From JANSWY01 sp965267245 (GTDB lineage: Bacteria; Bacteroidota; Bacteroidia; Cytophagales; Cyclobacteriaceae), in NCBI GenBank assembly GCA_965267245.1, contig OZ253939.1, positions 2,790,001-2,854,000 of the forward strand: a DNA stretch of 64,000 nt, written 5' to 3'. The translations under genes were made by a program, and so were the position numbers. Positions 44,686 through 54,671 of this stretch are shown piece after piece. How positions within the stretch are numbered: position 1 is the stretch's first letter; every line of letters starts with the position of its first letter. The notes below the pieces were generated by a model. That model ran no database searches, had not been told where the DNA came from, and was given only the letters and a program-made list of their open reading frames with translations.

Positions 44686-46002
44686 TTATTCAGAATCCCC
44701 ATTAGATATTATTTTCAATTTGAGCCTAGTAGCTCTTCTATTTTTTAATTGCAAAACTTCACCAGTTACACCATCCGCAAGCTCGACCACCTGACCTTTC
44801 TTAATCCTATACCCATGTTTTTCAATCAGTAGACCAGCCAGCGAATCAGCTTCCTCACTCATAATATTGATATCCAATTGATCATTGATATCCAATAGGT
44901 GCGCATCTCCTTCAATAATGTAGGTTTTATCATCTACTTTTTCAATGACCGGTTGTTCCTCATCAAATTCATCTTCCACATTCCCGACTAATTGCTCAAG
45001 GACATTTTCCAAAGTTACAATACCCAGCATGGTACCATATTCATCTTCCACAAAAGCAAAGTGTTGCTTGGCCCTTCTGAATTCCTGCAATAGTTTGGGT
45101 ACCGGATAAGCCTCAGGCACAAAAATTGGAGGTCTTGCTATTTTGGGCAAGTCAATCTCAGCCAGCGCCATACCCACAAAATCTTTGATATGCACTACTC
45201 CTTTGATATCGTCCAAAGACCCATTGCACAAAGGAAATCTTGTATGCTGTGTTTGACGCGCTAATTTCATGTTCTCGTCAATCGTATTCTGAATATCAAA
45301 ATAGGTTACCTCTCCACGAGGAACCATTATTTGCCGTGCCAATTGATCATCAAATTTGAAAGCTGCATCCAAAAGACGATGCTCATTCATTGTCAATTCC
45401 CCTTTAGAATGTGCTATGCTTAAGGAAGCACGTATTTCTTCTTCTGATAGAACCATTTCATGTTCATCAGAACTCTCTATCCCTACAAGACGCAACATCC
45501 AGGAAGTCACTCTATCCAATACCCACATGAAAGGAAAGAAAATGATGTAGAAGAACTTCAATGGAAAACTTGACCAACCCACAGTGGTAACAGGCTTTCT
45601 AATCGCATAAATCTTTGGAAACTGTTCTCCAATTACAATGTGAATGGATGTTATCAATGTGAATGCAATAGTAAAAGCTACACCATGCAATACAGCTTCC
45701 GAGGTAATCCCAAATGATTCCAGCAGAGGATGTATGAGGTGGGCCAATGCAGGTTCACCAATCCAACCCAATGCCAGAGATGCCATCGTAATTCCCATTT
45801 GACATGCTGAAAGGGCCATACTCTGACGTTTATAAAGCCAAAGTGCCACAGAGGCAAAGGGACTACCATCACGCTGCATGTTATTGATTTTACTCTTGTT
45901 GACTTTTACCAATGCAAACTCTGCTGCCACAAAAAAGCCATTCAAAATGATTAGGACTGCAGTTATGATGAGATTAATCGAATCTGCCAGATATTCACCC
46001 AT
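44686..46002 (-). CDS. CNNM/CorC-family transporter-associated membrane protein (DUF21, CBS pair, CorC domain)
   Basis: A 438-residue protein: a DUF21 (CNNM) domain with four helices (about 1-190, GFFVAAEFALVKVNKSKI near 23), two CBS domains (about 210-335, IKDFVGMALAEI and EDEYGTMLGIVTLENVLEQLVG) and a C-terminal CorC/HlyC transporter-associated domain (about 350-430). Family members move or control Mg2+ and other cations. The usual label hemolysin is historical. It is read from a short gap behind the fucosidase gene. Confidence 0.93.
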   Translation of the reverse strand: MGEYLADSINLIITAVLIILNGFFVAAEFALVKVNKSKINNMQRDGSPFASVALWLYKRQSMALSACQMGITMASLALGWIGEPALAHLIHPLLESFGITSEAVLHGVAFTIAFTLITSIHIVIGEQFPKIYAIRKPVTTVGWSSFPLKFFYIIFFPFMWVLDRVTSWMLRLVGIESSDEHEMVLSEEEIRASLSIAHSKGELTMNEHRLLDAAFKFDDQLARQIMVPRGEVTYFDIQNTIDENMKLARQTQHTRFPLCNGSLDDIKGVVHIKDFVGMALAEIDLPKIARPPIFVPEAYPVPKLLQEFRRAKQHFAFVEDEYGTMLGIVTLENVLEQLVGNVEDEFDEEQPVIEKVDDKTYIIEGDAHLLDINDQLDINIMSEEADSLAGLLIEKHGYRIKKGQVVELADGVTGEVLQLKNRRATRLKLKIISNGDSE

Positions 46003-46074
46003 AGGTATTCAGTAATTACATTGTCTAAGTTGACTAATTTAAACCCGATTCTCCAAATTGCAACTCATTTTTCC

Positions 46075-48549
46075 TCATTCAGATTTTAATCGCATCAGGT
46101 TGATGGTTTGATTTGGCATGGTCGAGACGTCATATAAGGAGGTGTTTTTCATCTCCGGAATATCAACCTGCTCCAATTTCAAGATGGGTTGTTTTATAGG
46201 TGCTACCTGATAAAAAGGGTTCAAGTTTTCACCATGGGCCTCTATCAGATTTTCGCCTTCTAATGGCACAAAAGACCTGATTCTACAATTCCCACCTATT
46301 GTCGATAGTATTTTGACCTTATCTACTGCTCCATTTTCCCAGGAAATATCAACTTCAAATCCTCCTCTGGCTTTCAGTCCCTTAATACTCCCACTTTCCC
46401 ATTTTTTAGGCAAAGCTGGTAGCAAGAATATTGCACCATCATGGCTCTGCATCAGCATTTCGGCAATCCCTGCAGTACATCCAAAATTACCGTCAATCTG
46501 AAATGGTGGGTGAGCATCGAATAGGTTTGGATAAGTTCCTCCACGTTCTCCAGTCTCCGTTCTGGCTGTCGTCAATTGATCTGCAATTAGCTTATAAGCC
46601 CGGTCTCCATCTTGTAACCGTGCCCAGAAGTTCACTTTCCAACCCATTGACCATCCCGTGGATTTGTCTCCCCGGTATTCCAGGGTATTCCTGGCAGCAG
46701 CAAATAACTCCGGGTTTTGAAAAGGGGAAACCTGATTACTGGGGTGCAAACCATATAAATGAGAAATATGGCGGTGTTTGTCATCAATTCTATCCCAATC
46801 AAATAACCATTCCTGCAATTGACCATGTTGACCAATTTGCATTGGCGGAAGCCTGTCACGTTTTGAGCTTACTGTATCGGCAAATTCAGTATCGAGTCCT
46901 AACAATTGAGAAGCAGTTATGAAATTCGAGAATACATCAAAAATCAATTGATTATCCATTGTATTTCCAGGTACCGTTGAAACACCTCCAGGATGTCTGT
47001 TTTCAGGTGACATGGATGGCATCATGACCAGCCAGTCATTGGATGGTTCAGGCTGTAAGGCGTCCACATAAAATAATGTGATGCCTTTCAACACATCATA
47101 ATTTTCTCTCAAAAATGCTTTATCTCCTGTATACAAATAATGCTGCCAAATGTGCTGACTCAACCAGGCTCCTCCCATTGGCCACATGCCATAAAAAACT
47201 CCATCTACAGGACCTGTGATCCTCCATATGTCAGTATTGTGATGTAACGCCCATCCCCTTGCTCCGAACATTTCATTGGCTGTTGCCTTCCCTGTTTCCG
47301 ACAAGTCCTGCAACATTGAAAACAAGGGTTCATGCATTTCAGACAAATTTGTCACCTCAGCAGGCCAGTAATTCATCTCCGTGTTGATATTTATCGTGTA
47401 CTTGCTATCCCATGGAGGTGAAATATGACGGTTCCATATTCCTTGCAAAGTAGCTGGCTGACCACCAGGTTGAGATGAAGATATTAATAGGTATCGACCA
47501 AACTGGAAATAAAGGTTGACCAATTGAGGGTCATTTGCTTTCGCGAAATCAATAATTCTTTCATCAGTAGGCTTTTTCACTGAATCTGTCACCCCAAGAT
47601 CAAATTCCACACGATCAAACAGGTTTCTGTAAAATGTCACATGATCTTTCTTGATTTCTTCGAATGATTTATCTTTTAGTTTTGCCAGACTCTCCAGTGC
47701 TCGTTTTTGCGGGTTTCCATTCAGGTTATCATAATTATTGAAATTAGTCCCAATTGACACCAAAATGAGTACTTCATCCGCATCGTTGATACGAATTGAA
47801 TTTCCCACAGCACTCACCTTGCCACCAGACACTTTTGATTCATAGCGAGCCTCAAATTGGATCTTCCCCTTTTTATTTTCTACATCCCCTCCGGTCCCCG
47901 ATAAGATTAACGTTTCTCCGTCTGTGCTAATTTCATGAATTAGCTGCGGGGTTTCTGTCCCTAATGTAAGATTCAGTTTTCCTGGTTGGTCCGCTGATAA
48001 GCGAATGGCTATGATGTCATCAGGTTTGCTTGCCAGGTATTCTCTTGTAAACTGAACACCATTCAATGTATATGACACCTTTGAAACCGCATTATGAATA
48101 TCCAGGTCACGGTAGTAATTCTCAACCATCCCCTGATGATCAAATTGGATCAGCAAATTTCCAACTGGCTGATATGGCATCCCATAGTTATTGGTGGCTG
48201 GTGCATGTCGCGGCACTCTTGTTTCCATCAAATCCTGAGCCTCCTGATATTTTCCTGCCAAAATGAGTTGTCGGGTTTGAGGTAAAATTTCAATGAATCC
48301 TGGAGGTAAATTATTCCCGGGCTCCCCTGCCCATACGGTTTCTTCGTTCAGTTGGATTGTATCTGTGAGATATCCTCCATAGACCATGGCACCTAACCTT
48401 CCATTACCAATTGGAAATGCTTCTTCCCAATTTTCAGCAGGTTCATCATACCACAACTTTAAATTGCTGTCTTCTTCAATTTCTGATGTAGACGTTTGAC
48501 ATGCATACAAAAATGCAACAAACACGATCACAATTTTGAGTCTCATCAT
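46075..48549 (-). CDS. GH95 alpha-L-fucosidase (lipoprotein)
   Basis: An 824-residue lipoprotein (lipobox LYACQTS) of glycoside hydrolase family 95. Start: LWYDEPAENWEEAFPIGNGR is the family mark. Catalytic candidates by alignment with known GH95 enzymes: Asn residues in NINTEMNYWPAE (near 388), Glu in PSMSPENRHP (near 515) and Asp in QIDGNFG (near 685). It removes alpha-1,2-linked (or other) L-fucose, possibly also alpha-L-galactose, from oligosaccharides. It is the last gene of the fucose operon, 6 bp after the lactate dehydrogenase-like gene, so it supplies the sugar the other genes consume. Confidence 0.94.
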   Translation of the reverse strand: MMRLKIVIVFVAFLYACQTSTSEIEEDSNLKLWYDEPAENWEEAFPIGNGRLGAMVYGGYLTDTIQLNEETVWAGEPGNNLPPGFIEILPQTRQLILAGKYQEAQDLMETRVPRHAPATNNYGMPYQPVGNLLIQFDHQGMVENYYRDLDIHNAVSKVSYTLNGVQFTREYLASKPDDIIAIRLSADQPGKLNLTLGTETPQLIHEISTDGETLILSGTGGDVENKKGKIQFEARYESKVSGGKVSAVGNSIRINDADEVLILVSIGTNFNNYDNLNGNPQKRALESLAKLKDKSFEEIKKDHVTFYRNLFDRVEFDLGVTDSVKKPTDERIIDFAKANDPQLVNLYFQFGRYLLISSSQPGGQPATLQGIWNRHISPPWDSKYTININTEMNYWPAEVTNLSEMHEPLFSMLQDLSETGKATANEMFGARGWALHHNTDIWRITGPVDGVFYGMWPMGGAWLSQHIWQHYLYTGDKAFLRENYDVLKGITLFYVDALQPEPSNDWLVMMPSMSPENRHPGGVSTVPGNTMDNQLIFDVFSNFITASQLLGLDTEFADTVSSKRDRLPPMQIGQHGQLQEWLFDWDRIDDKHRHISHLYGLHPSNQVSPFQNPELFAAARNTLEYRGDKSTGWSMGWKVNFWARLQDGDRAYKLIADQLTTARTETGERGGTYPNLFDAHPPFQIDGNFGCTAGIAEMLMQSHDGAIFLLPALPKKWESGSIKGLKARGGFEVDISWENGAVDKVKILSTIGGNCRIRSFVPLEGENLIEAHGENLNPFYQVAPIKQPILKLEQVDIPEMKNTSLYDVSTMPNQTINLMRLKSE

Positions 48550-48555
48550 TTGACT

Positions 48556-49698
48556 TTAATCACTTAAAAAATTCCTGAAATCGCTTACTTGCTCACAGCA
48601 AATCTGTTCCATTACCTGCTGTAACTGAGTTTTGAGCAATGAGATCATGTGTTCTCCTCCCTGGTTTCCCAATGCTGCCACGCTGTACATGAAAGACCTT
48701 CCTAAGAATGTAAATTCAGCACCAGTTGCCAATGTTCTGGCGATATCGGGACCGGAACGAATACCACTGTCCATCATCACAGTAATTTGATCTCCGTATT
48801 TTGAAGCAATTGACTTCAGTGGTTTGATTGTAGATTGACCAGCATCTAACTGTCTACCACCGTGATTGGAAACGATGATACCATCTAGTCCAAGCTTGAT
48901 AGCAAGATCAGCATCCTGATCACTTGCGACACCTTTCAATACAATTCTCCCCTTCCATTGATCTCGTATTGGTGCGATTTTGTCTTCGTCTAGTCTTCCG
49001 GAAAACGTCTCATCCATAAACTTTCCAAGCTGCTTCAAGTCAAGACCTTTTGGCATGTATGGTTTCAGGGTTTCAAAGTTTGGCTGACCATTGACAAGTG
49101 TCCTCCATGCCCACTCAGGTTTTTTCATGATCTGAAGCATGTTTTTCAAGGTCATTTTTGGTGGCATTGCCAATCCATTCCGGATATCTCTGGGACGAAA
49201 ACCAAAAGTAGGAACATCACAGAGTAACACCAGCACTTCACACCCGGCATCTGAAGCCCTTTGAATAATGTCATCGCGAAGCTTGTTTTCTGTGGGGTGA
49301 TAGAGTTGAAACCATGCTTTTCCTTCCGTCAATTCGCACGCTTTCTCAATGTTCATCGTGGTGACCGTACTCAGAACAAACGGTATGTTGTGTTCATGGG
49401 CTGCTTTGGCTAGAATTTCCGGAGCTTTTGGCCACATCAATCCCTGAAGTCCAATGGGAGCAATACCAAAAGGTGCATCATACGTATAATCGAAAAGTTC
49501 GGTCTTCATGCTTGAACCCTGATGCTTTTCAAGGTATCGAGGTATCAATTGCACCTCACGAATCTCAGCAGTATTTCTGACCAGGTTTATATCTTCATTG
49601 CACCCACCATCCAGGTATTCGAATGCAAACCCCGGAATTTTCTTTTGAGCCTTTTTTCTCAGGTCCTCTATGGCCGGATATTTTGGATTGAATGTCAT
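48556..49698 (-). CDS. lldD: FMN-dependent alpha-hydroxy-acid (L-lactate) dehydrogenase
   Basis: A 380-residue FMN enzyme of the glycolate oxidase/lactate dehydrogenase family. The catalytic His lies in SNHGGRQLD (near 264), and the Arg in DSGIRSGPDI (near 300) binds the carboxylate. The ATG at 49698 overlaps the mutarotase stop by 4 bp. L-lactate is one product of the non-phosphorylated fucose pathway, and this enzyme would turn it into pyruvate while passing electrons to the respiratory chain. The substrate is inferred from context. Confidence 0.88.
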   Translation of the reverse strand: MTFNPKYPAIEDLRKKAQKKIPGFAFEYLDGGCNEDINLVRNTAEIREVQLIPRYLEKHQGSSMKTELFDYTYDAPFGIAPIGLQGLMWPKAPEILAKAAHEHNIPFVLSTVTTMNIEKACELTEGKAWFQLYHPTENKLRDDIIQRASDAGCEVLVLLCDVPTFGFRPRDIRNGLAMPPKMTLKNMLQIMKKPEWAWRTLVNGQPNFETLKPYMPKGLDLKQLGKFMDETFSGRLDEDKIAPIRDQWKGRIVLKGVASDQDADLAIKLGLDGIIVSNHGGRQLDAGQSTIKPLKSIASKYGDQITVMMDSGIRSGPDIARTLATGAEFTFLGRSFMYSVAALGNQGGEHMISLLKTQLQQVMEQICCEQVSDFRNFLSD

Positions 49699-50024
49699 AG
49701 CACAAAGATTTTTTCCATTAACACCCACTTTTCATTTGATTTGGCAAAAGACAATCGTTCCTGATATTGGTCCATGAGGTTTTCCCATTCAGCTACTCTG
49801 GGATTACCAGCATCCATTTTCTGCTTCTCTTCAAATGAAAAACTTTCATTGGCTTCAATGATCATAAACAAACGATTCGCCACATGATAAATTTCCATTG
49901 CTAATATTCCAGCGTCAGAAATACTTTTCTGAATCTCTGGCCAGACATTCTGATGATGTTTAATGTATTCCTCCACAAGTAAAGGATCATTTTTCAAATC
50001 CAATGTCAGGCAAAATCTCTTCAT
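49695..50024 (-). CDS. L-rhamnose/L-fucose mutarotase (RhaM family)
   Basis: A 109-residue protein of the L-rhamnose mutarotase family (DUF718). Signature residues: LTLDLKNDPLLVEEYIKHHQ near 6-25, HVWPEI-like NVWPEI (26-31), and the end MDAGNPRVAEWENLMDQ near 74. The enzyme interconverts alpha and beta anomers. In this operon it would act on L-fucose (the 6-deoxy sugar brought in by FucP). It overlaps both neighbours by 4 bp (ATGA). Confidence 0.88.
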   Translation of the reverse strand: MKRFCLTLDLKNDPLLVEEYIKHHQNVWPEIQKSISDAGILAMEIYHVANRLFMIIEANESFSFEEKQKMDAGNPRVAEWENLMDQYQERLSFAKSNEKWVLMEKIFVL

Positions 50025-51319
50025 CCCTGAATTAAATTATTTGAAACACGATTGCCATAAAATCCAATGAATGAAAAACATAGAAGCGGTAAAATGAATG
50101 AGAAATTAACTTCAGAAACTCCCAGGATTATAGTGTCCGAATAACCAGCTCCTCCAATATCCAATACCATTCCCTGTAAAGTTGGCATCAAGGCTCCTCC
50201 CACAATTGCCATCACCAGACCAGCTGCACCAATCTTCGACTCATCCTCAGTTAATCCATCCAGGGCAATTCCATAAATCGTCGGAAACATCAGTGACATG
50301 GCAAATGAGATTCCCACCAAACAATATAAACCTACGTTTCCAACCAGGAAAATAGTCCCCAGACACAATCCAATTGCTCCGATCGACATTTGCATCAGGA
50401 GCTTACCAGAATTAAAAAAACGAAGCAGAAAAGTACAGACAAAACGTCCTATGAAAAAAGAGATGAACGCCACAAACTGATAGTTTCCGGCAACCTCTGC
50501 ACTGATGCCAATTGCCTCAGCGTATTGATAGATGTACGTCCAGCACATGATCTGTGCACCCACATAAAATGCCTGGGCCAATACGCCCTGAATATATTTA
50601 GATTTGGCGATCAAAGACGTGAAAATAGCCTTCGTGGTTTGATGTAGGTCCTCGTCCTTGCCCTCAGGCATTTTATTTACTACAATCAATACTAAAACAA
50701 GAATGATCACCAGTCCCAGAAATACATAAGGGTTTCTGATAACCAATAAGTCAGCCGTAGTAATAGCAGCTTTTGCTGATTCAGATAATTGACTAAAATC
50801 CACATCATCAGACTGCAACCTTTTCAAAACAAAGTGCTGGGCCACCAATAATCCTCCAATCAAACCAACCGGATTAAAGGATTGTGCCAGATTTAGCCTT
50901 CTGGTTGCGGTATCACGACTGCCCATGGCCAGTATATAAGGATTGGCAGTGGTCTCCAGAAATGCCAGGCCGAAAGTAAGCACGTACAATCCTATCAGAA
51001 AAAACCCAAATTGTTCCATAACCGCCGCAGGGTAAAATAGCAAAGCACCAATAGCATATAAACTGAGGCCAATGACCACTCCAACCTTATAAGAATACTT
51101 TCTTATAAACAGGGCCGCAGGAAGTGCCATAGTAAAGTACCCTCCATAAAAAGATAATTGAACCAGTGACGCTTGAAAATTATTGAGTTCAAGCACTTTT
51201 TTGAATGCAGTTACCATTGGATCCGTTACGGCATTAGCGAAACCCCAAAGTGCAAATAATGAGGTGATCAGTATGAATGGTAATAAGTTGTTTTTTGATA
51301 CGACTGGGTTTGTTGTCAT
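50021..51319 (-). CDS. fucP: L-fucose:H+ symporter (FucP, MFS)
   Basis: A 432-residue MFS permease with 12 helices. The FucP branch signature LFALWGFANAVTDPMVTAF near residue 20, and ETTANPYI near 127 are visible, with a central cytoplasmic loop (MPEGKDEDL). I chose the ATG at 51319, as the ATG at 51367 lies inside the SDR gene. FucP imports L-fucose with protons. Its presence in this operon is the best single marker for fucose as substrate. Confidence 0.94.
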   Translation of the reverse strand: MTTNPVVSKNNLLPFILITSLFALWGFANAVTDPMVTAFKKVLELNNFQASLVQLSFYGGYFTMALPAALFIRKYSYKVGVVIGLSLYAIGALLFYPAAVMEQFGFFLIGLYVLTFGLAFLETTANPYILAMGSRDTATRRLNLAQSFNPVGLIGGLLVAQHFVLKRLQSDDVDFSQLSESAKAAITTADLLVIRNPYVFLGLVIILVLVLIVVNKMPEGKDEDLHQTTKAIFTSLIAKSKYIQGVLAQAFYVGAQIMCWTYIYQYAEAIGISAEVAGNYQFVAFISFFIGRFVCTFLLRFFNSGKLLMQMSIGAIGLCLGTIFLVGNVGLYCLVGISFAMSLMFPTIYGIALDGLTEDESKIGAAGLVMAIVGGALMPTLQGMVLDIGGAGYSDTIILGVSEVNFSFILPLLCFSFIGFYGNRVSNNLIQG

Positions 51320-51329
51320 CAGATTACGG

Positions 51330-52112
51330 TTATGAAATTGCTCTGTCCAAATGAATATAGCCACCATCTACCACAATACATTGACCTGTGGTATGAGAAC
51401 TTCTTTCTGATAATAAAAATACGGCCATTGCTGCGATTTCTTCAGAAGTAGTCATTCGTTTGCCCAATGGGATTTTCTGGGTGATCTGCCTCAGTTTTTC
51501 AGCTGGGTTTTCAAAAGTATCAATCCAATGTTCATACTGGGGTGTCATTACTTCAGAAGGTATGATCGCATTGACACGAATTCCAAAAGGTGCCAATTCT
51601 ACAGCCCATTCCCTGGTGAGTGCCAATTGAGCCCCCTTACTGGCAGCATAACCTGATGTTCCTCCCTGACCAGTGATTGCCGTTTTGGAGCTTATATTGA
51701 GTACAGCACCTTTTTGCTTCTTCAATTCGGGTAATGCGTAATGTACCAGGTCGAAATAGTGAGTCAAATTAGTTTGTACAGATTCTTTGAACGAGGCAGG
51801 GTCACCTTTTTCTAATCCAATTCCATCATTTACTCCCGCATTATTAACCACTCCATCAATTCGGCCAAAGTATTGCATTACTTCGTCAATTATGTTACCA
51901 CACACATCAGCTTTGCCTAATTCCAGTGCGATCACATGGCATAACCCTCCATTTGATTCAATGGCAAGTTTCACCTGGTTTGCAGCGTCTGGAGATCTCC
52001 CTACTATAACCGGAATCGCTCCTTCACTGGCCAATTCCTTTACAATTGCTTCCCCAATTCCCCTGGCGCCACCTGTTACAATAAATACCTTGTCCTTAAT
52101 CAGTAAATCCAT
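51330..52112 (-). CDS. SDR-family dehydrogenase of fucose catabolism (first)
   Basis: A 260-residue classical SDR: nucleotide motif TGGARGIG (about 14-21), NNAG (near 88), catalytic Ser in NISSKTA (near 138) and YAASK (near 151). The pathway needs two dehydrogenases, one for L-fucose (to the lactone) and one for 2-keto-3-deoxy-L-fuconate; the two SDR genes of this operon would fill these two steps, but I cannot tell which is which. The ATG at 52112 leaves 1 bp after the lactonase stop. Confidence 0.88.
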   Translation of the reverse strand: MDLLIKDKVFIVTGGARGIGEAIVKELASEGAIPVIVGRSPDAANQVKLAIESNGGLCHVIALELGKADVCGNIIDEVMQYFGRIDGVVNNAGVNDGIGLEKGDPASFKESVQTNLTHYFDLVHYALPELKKQKGAVLNISSKTAITGQGGTSGYAASKGAQLALTREWAVELAPFGIRVNAIIPSEVMTPQYEHWIDTFENPAEKLRQITQKIPLGKRMTTSEEIAAMAVFLLSERSSHTTGQCIVVDGGYIHLDRAIS

Positions 52113-52113
52113 C

Positions 52114-52941
52114 TTAATTGAGGTTATAAAATTCAACTGCTGTTTTACCATAAATGCTCTCCTGTTCAGCAGGAGATAATTGAGAAATTAGCTGTTTCAA
52201 TGCATTGTATACCTCACTGTAACTTCCAGCCAGCAAACAAACCGGCCAATCAGAACCGTACATTAACCTCTTTGGTCCAAATTTCTCAAGACAAAAATCC
52301 ACGTAAGGCAATAAATCATTAGTAGACCAATCCTTCCAGTCAGCCTCGGTTACCATTCCAGACAGTTTCACATAGATATTCTCATGTTTAGCAATAGTAT
52401 CCATGTACTTTGCCCAATTATCGAATGACTCTGATTTGATATCTGGTTTGGCGATATGGTCAATGACAATTTTCATTTCGGGAAGCGATTGAATTAACTG
52501 TATGGCTTCTCCTAATTGATCTTCAGTGATTAGCAGGTCATAAGTCAGTCCAGTTTCTGCCAGTGTTTTGAGTCCCTCACAGAATTTTTGAGAAATCATA
52601 AAACCCTCTGATTCCGCCTGAACAATATGCCGAATGCCTTTAAAGCTTTTATTCTCAGAAAAGTAATCTAGTCTGTCTTTAAGATCAGGGCCAAGTATGT
52701 TGATCCATCCTACAACACCTTTTATCCAGGTATTTTGATTCGCCAAACCTAGTAGAAAACTGGTCTCATCTTCAGATTGATCAGCCTGTACAGCTACACA
52801 GGTATCAATATCATGCCTATCCAACAATGGTTTTAAATCGGATGGTGTAAAATTCTTTTTTATTACACCCATGTCATCAGAGATCCAGGCATCCCTGATT
52901 GGATTAAAATCCCAAAAATGTTGGTGTGCGTCCACTCTCAT
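52114..52941 (-). CDS. Amidohydrolase-fold L-fuconolactonase
   Basis: A 275-residue protein of the amidohydrolase superfamily in the lactonase branch: metal motif VDAHQHFW (about 3-10), ending GSDWPVC near 233 with the conserved Asp. Family members hydrolyse L-fucono-1,5-lactone or L-rhamnono-lactone to the acid. It lies between a FAH-family hydrolase (4-bp overlap) and an SDR, which fits the non-phosphorylated fucose route. Confidence 0.9.
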   Translation of the reverse strand: MRVDAHQHFWDFNPIRDAWISDDMGVIKKNFTPSDLKPLLDRHDIDTCVAVQADQSEDETSFLLGLANQNTWIKGVVGWINILGPDLKDRLDYFSENKSFKGIRHIVQAESEGFMISQKFCEGLKTLAETGLTYDLLITEDQLGEAIQLIQSLPEMKIVIDHIAKPDIKSESFDNWAKYMDTIAKHENIYVKLSGMVTEADWKDWSTNDLLPYVDFCLEKFGPKRLMYGSDWPVCLLAGSYSEVYNALKQLISQLSPAEQESIYGKTAVEFYNLN

Positions 52942-53783
52942 GACCAGTTGATTACTTCTTGTCTTGACGTACCCAAACCTTCAATTCCTAACTTCACAAC
53001 ATCACCCTCCTTTAAATAGACAGGCGGATCAAAACCTAGTCCAACCCCCTCTGGTGTACCGGTAGAAATGATGTCGCCAGGCAAAAGACTCATAAACTGT
53101 GATAGGTAGGCGATTACGGCCTGGATATTGAAGATAAAATCATTGGTATTCCCGTCCTGCACCCTTTTTCCATTTAATTCAAGCCACAGGTGGAGGTTAT
53201 TAGGATCTTTCACTTCATCTTTTGTCACCAGGTATGGACCTAGAGGAGCAAATGTATCACAGCTCTTCCCTTTCACCCATTGACCACCTCGTTCCAGTTG
53301 AAATTCTCTTTCACTTACATCATTGTGTAATACAAATCCAGCTACATGATCCATTGAGCTTTCTTCTGACACGTAACTTGCTTTTTTGCCAATCACTACT
53401 GCTAATTCTACTTCCCAGTCTGTTTTCCTGCTGTATTTTGGAATGACTATGTTATCATAGGGACCTACAATTGAGGAAGTAGCTTTAAAAAATATAACTG
53501 GCTCCCTGGGCACATCCATACCACTTTCGGCTGCATGCTTTTGATAATTCAATCCAATGCAGATTAACTTCCCGGGCCTTTTTACTGGAGGTCCTAATCT
53601 GACATTGCCGTCAATTACAGGGCAATTCTCTCTATTAAATGAGTCCTTCAATTTCTCAATTCCTCCTCCTGCAAAGAAATCCTCATCAAAATCAACTACC
53701 AGCCCACTTACATCATACCGGACTCCCTCTAACTCTAAACCTGGCCTTTCATTACCGGCTTCTCCAAACCTTATTAATTTCAT
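52938..53783 (-). CDS. FAH-family hydrolase, probably 2,4-diketo-3-deoxy-L-fuconate hydrolase
   Basis: A 281-residue protein of the fumarylacetoacetate hydrolase fold: LICIGLNYQKHAAESG near 73, a metal-binding Glu pair in DWEVELAVV (near 123), HNDVSERE near 150 and STGTPEGVG near 240. The family also holds ureidoglycolate lyases and 2-oxopent-4-enoate hydratases. In fucose oxidation the matching enzyme cleaves 2,4-diketo-3-deoxyfuconate to pyruvate and L-lactate; this is the step inferred here. It follows the first SDR by 8 bp and overlaps the lactonase by 4 bp. Confidence 0.88.
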   Translation of the reverse strand: MKLIRFGEAGNERPGLELEGVRYDVSGLVVDFDEDFFAGGGIEKLKDSFNRENCPVIDGNVRLGPPVKRPGKLICIGLNYQKHAAESGMDVPREPVIFFKATSSIVGPYDNIVIPKYSRKTDWEVELAVVIGKKASYVSEESSMDHVAGFVLHNDVSEREFQLERGGQWVKGKSCDTFAPLGPYLVTKDEVKDPNNLHLWLELNGKRVQDGNTNDFIFNIQAVIAYLSQFMSLLPGDIISTGTPEGVGLGFDPPVYLKEGDVVKLGIEGLGTSRQEVINWS

Positions 53784-53791
53784 AATTATCT

Positions 53792-54577
53792 TTATGTGTT
53801 AAGTGATATAAAACCACCATCAATTTTAAAATCTGTCCCTGTGATAAAAGATGCTTCATCGGAACATAGGTAAAGCACCAGGTCACCAATTTCATCTGGT
53901 TGACCCATCCTGCCAATTGGTTGTGTCTTTGAAAGTGCATCAAACATTTCTTTCTCCTTTCCGGGGTAGTTCTTAGCCAAAAATCCATCGACAAATGGCG
54001 TGTGCACTCTAGCTGGAGAAATACTGTTACAACGTATCTTTTCATTCACATAATCCTTAGCTACTGACAAGGTCATGGCATATACTGCTCCTTTACTGGT
54101 AGAATAGGCAAACCGATCATTGATTCCTACATGTGCAGCAACCGAGCAGATATTTACAATTGCACCGCCTTTTGATTTCATACTCTTGATTCCGGCTTGA
54201 AGCGTGTTATAGACTCCCTTCACATTCACCTGCATCACCTGATCAAAGTCTTTTTCTTCAGTATTTTCTACATTCCCTACATGGGCAATCCCGGCATTAT
54301 TGACTAAAATATCCAGTGAACTCCCACCTAAAACCCGATTGAATCCTTTCGAGACATCTTCCTGATTTGTTACATTGCAAGCAACACTTAAAGCGTTTCC
54401 TCCGGCAGTTTGAATTTCCTCAACAACAGTTTTTGCATTGTCAGTATTTAAATCAAGGATTCCTACATATGCCCCAGCTTTGGCTAACGTCAATGAAATG
54501 GCTCTACCGATACCACTTCCTCCACCTGTGACTAAAGCATTCTTACCTGTTAGGTCAAACTTTTTTTGATTCTTCAT
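53792..54577 (-). CDS. SDR-family dehydrogenase of fucose catabolism (second, first gene of the operon)
   Basis: A 261-residue classical SDR: TGGGSGIG (about 17-24), NNAG (near 93), Ser in NICSVAA (near 146) and YSTSK (near 158), with a C-terminal FITGTDFKIDGG. It is the first gene of the operon. The match is to the fucose/2-keto-3-deoxy-L-fuconate dehydrogenase branch by context; the exact substrate needs an assay. A weak -7 box (TAAATATG at 54632-54625) lies about 48 bases upstream. Confidence 0.88.
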   Translation of the reverse strand: MKNQKKFDLTGKNALVTGGGSGIGRAISLTLAKAGAYVGILDLNTDNAKTVVEEIQTAGGNALSVACNVTNQEDVSKGFNRVLGGSSLDILVNNAGIAHVGNVENTEEKDFDQVMQVNVKGVYNTLQAGIKSMKSKGGAIVNICSVAAHVGINDRFAYSTSKGAVYAMTLSVAKDYVNEKIRCNSISPARVHTPFVDGFLAKNYPGKEKEMFDALSKTQPIGRMGQPDEIGDLVLYLCSDEASFITGTDFKIDGGFISLNT

Positions 54578-54671
54578 CCATTATCGATTTTAAAATGGAA
54601 CAGCGAATTGGCTGTCGCTTCTTACATATTTAGCATTTGAAACCTGTTGAAGTCAATGAATCTTCAAAGAA

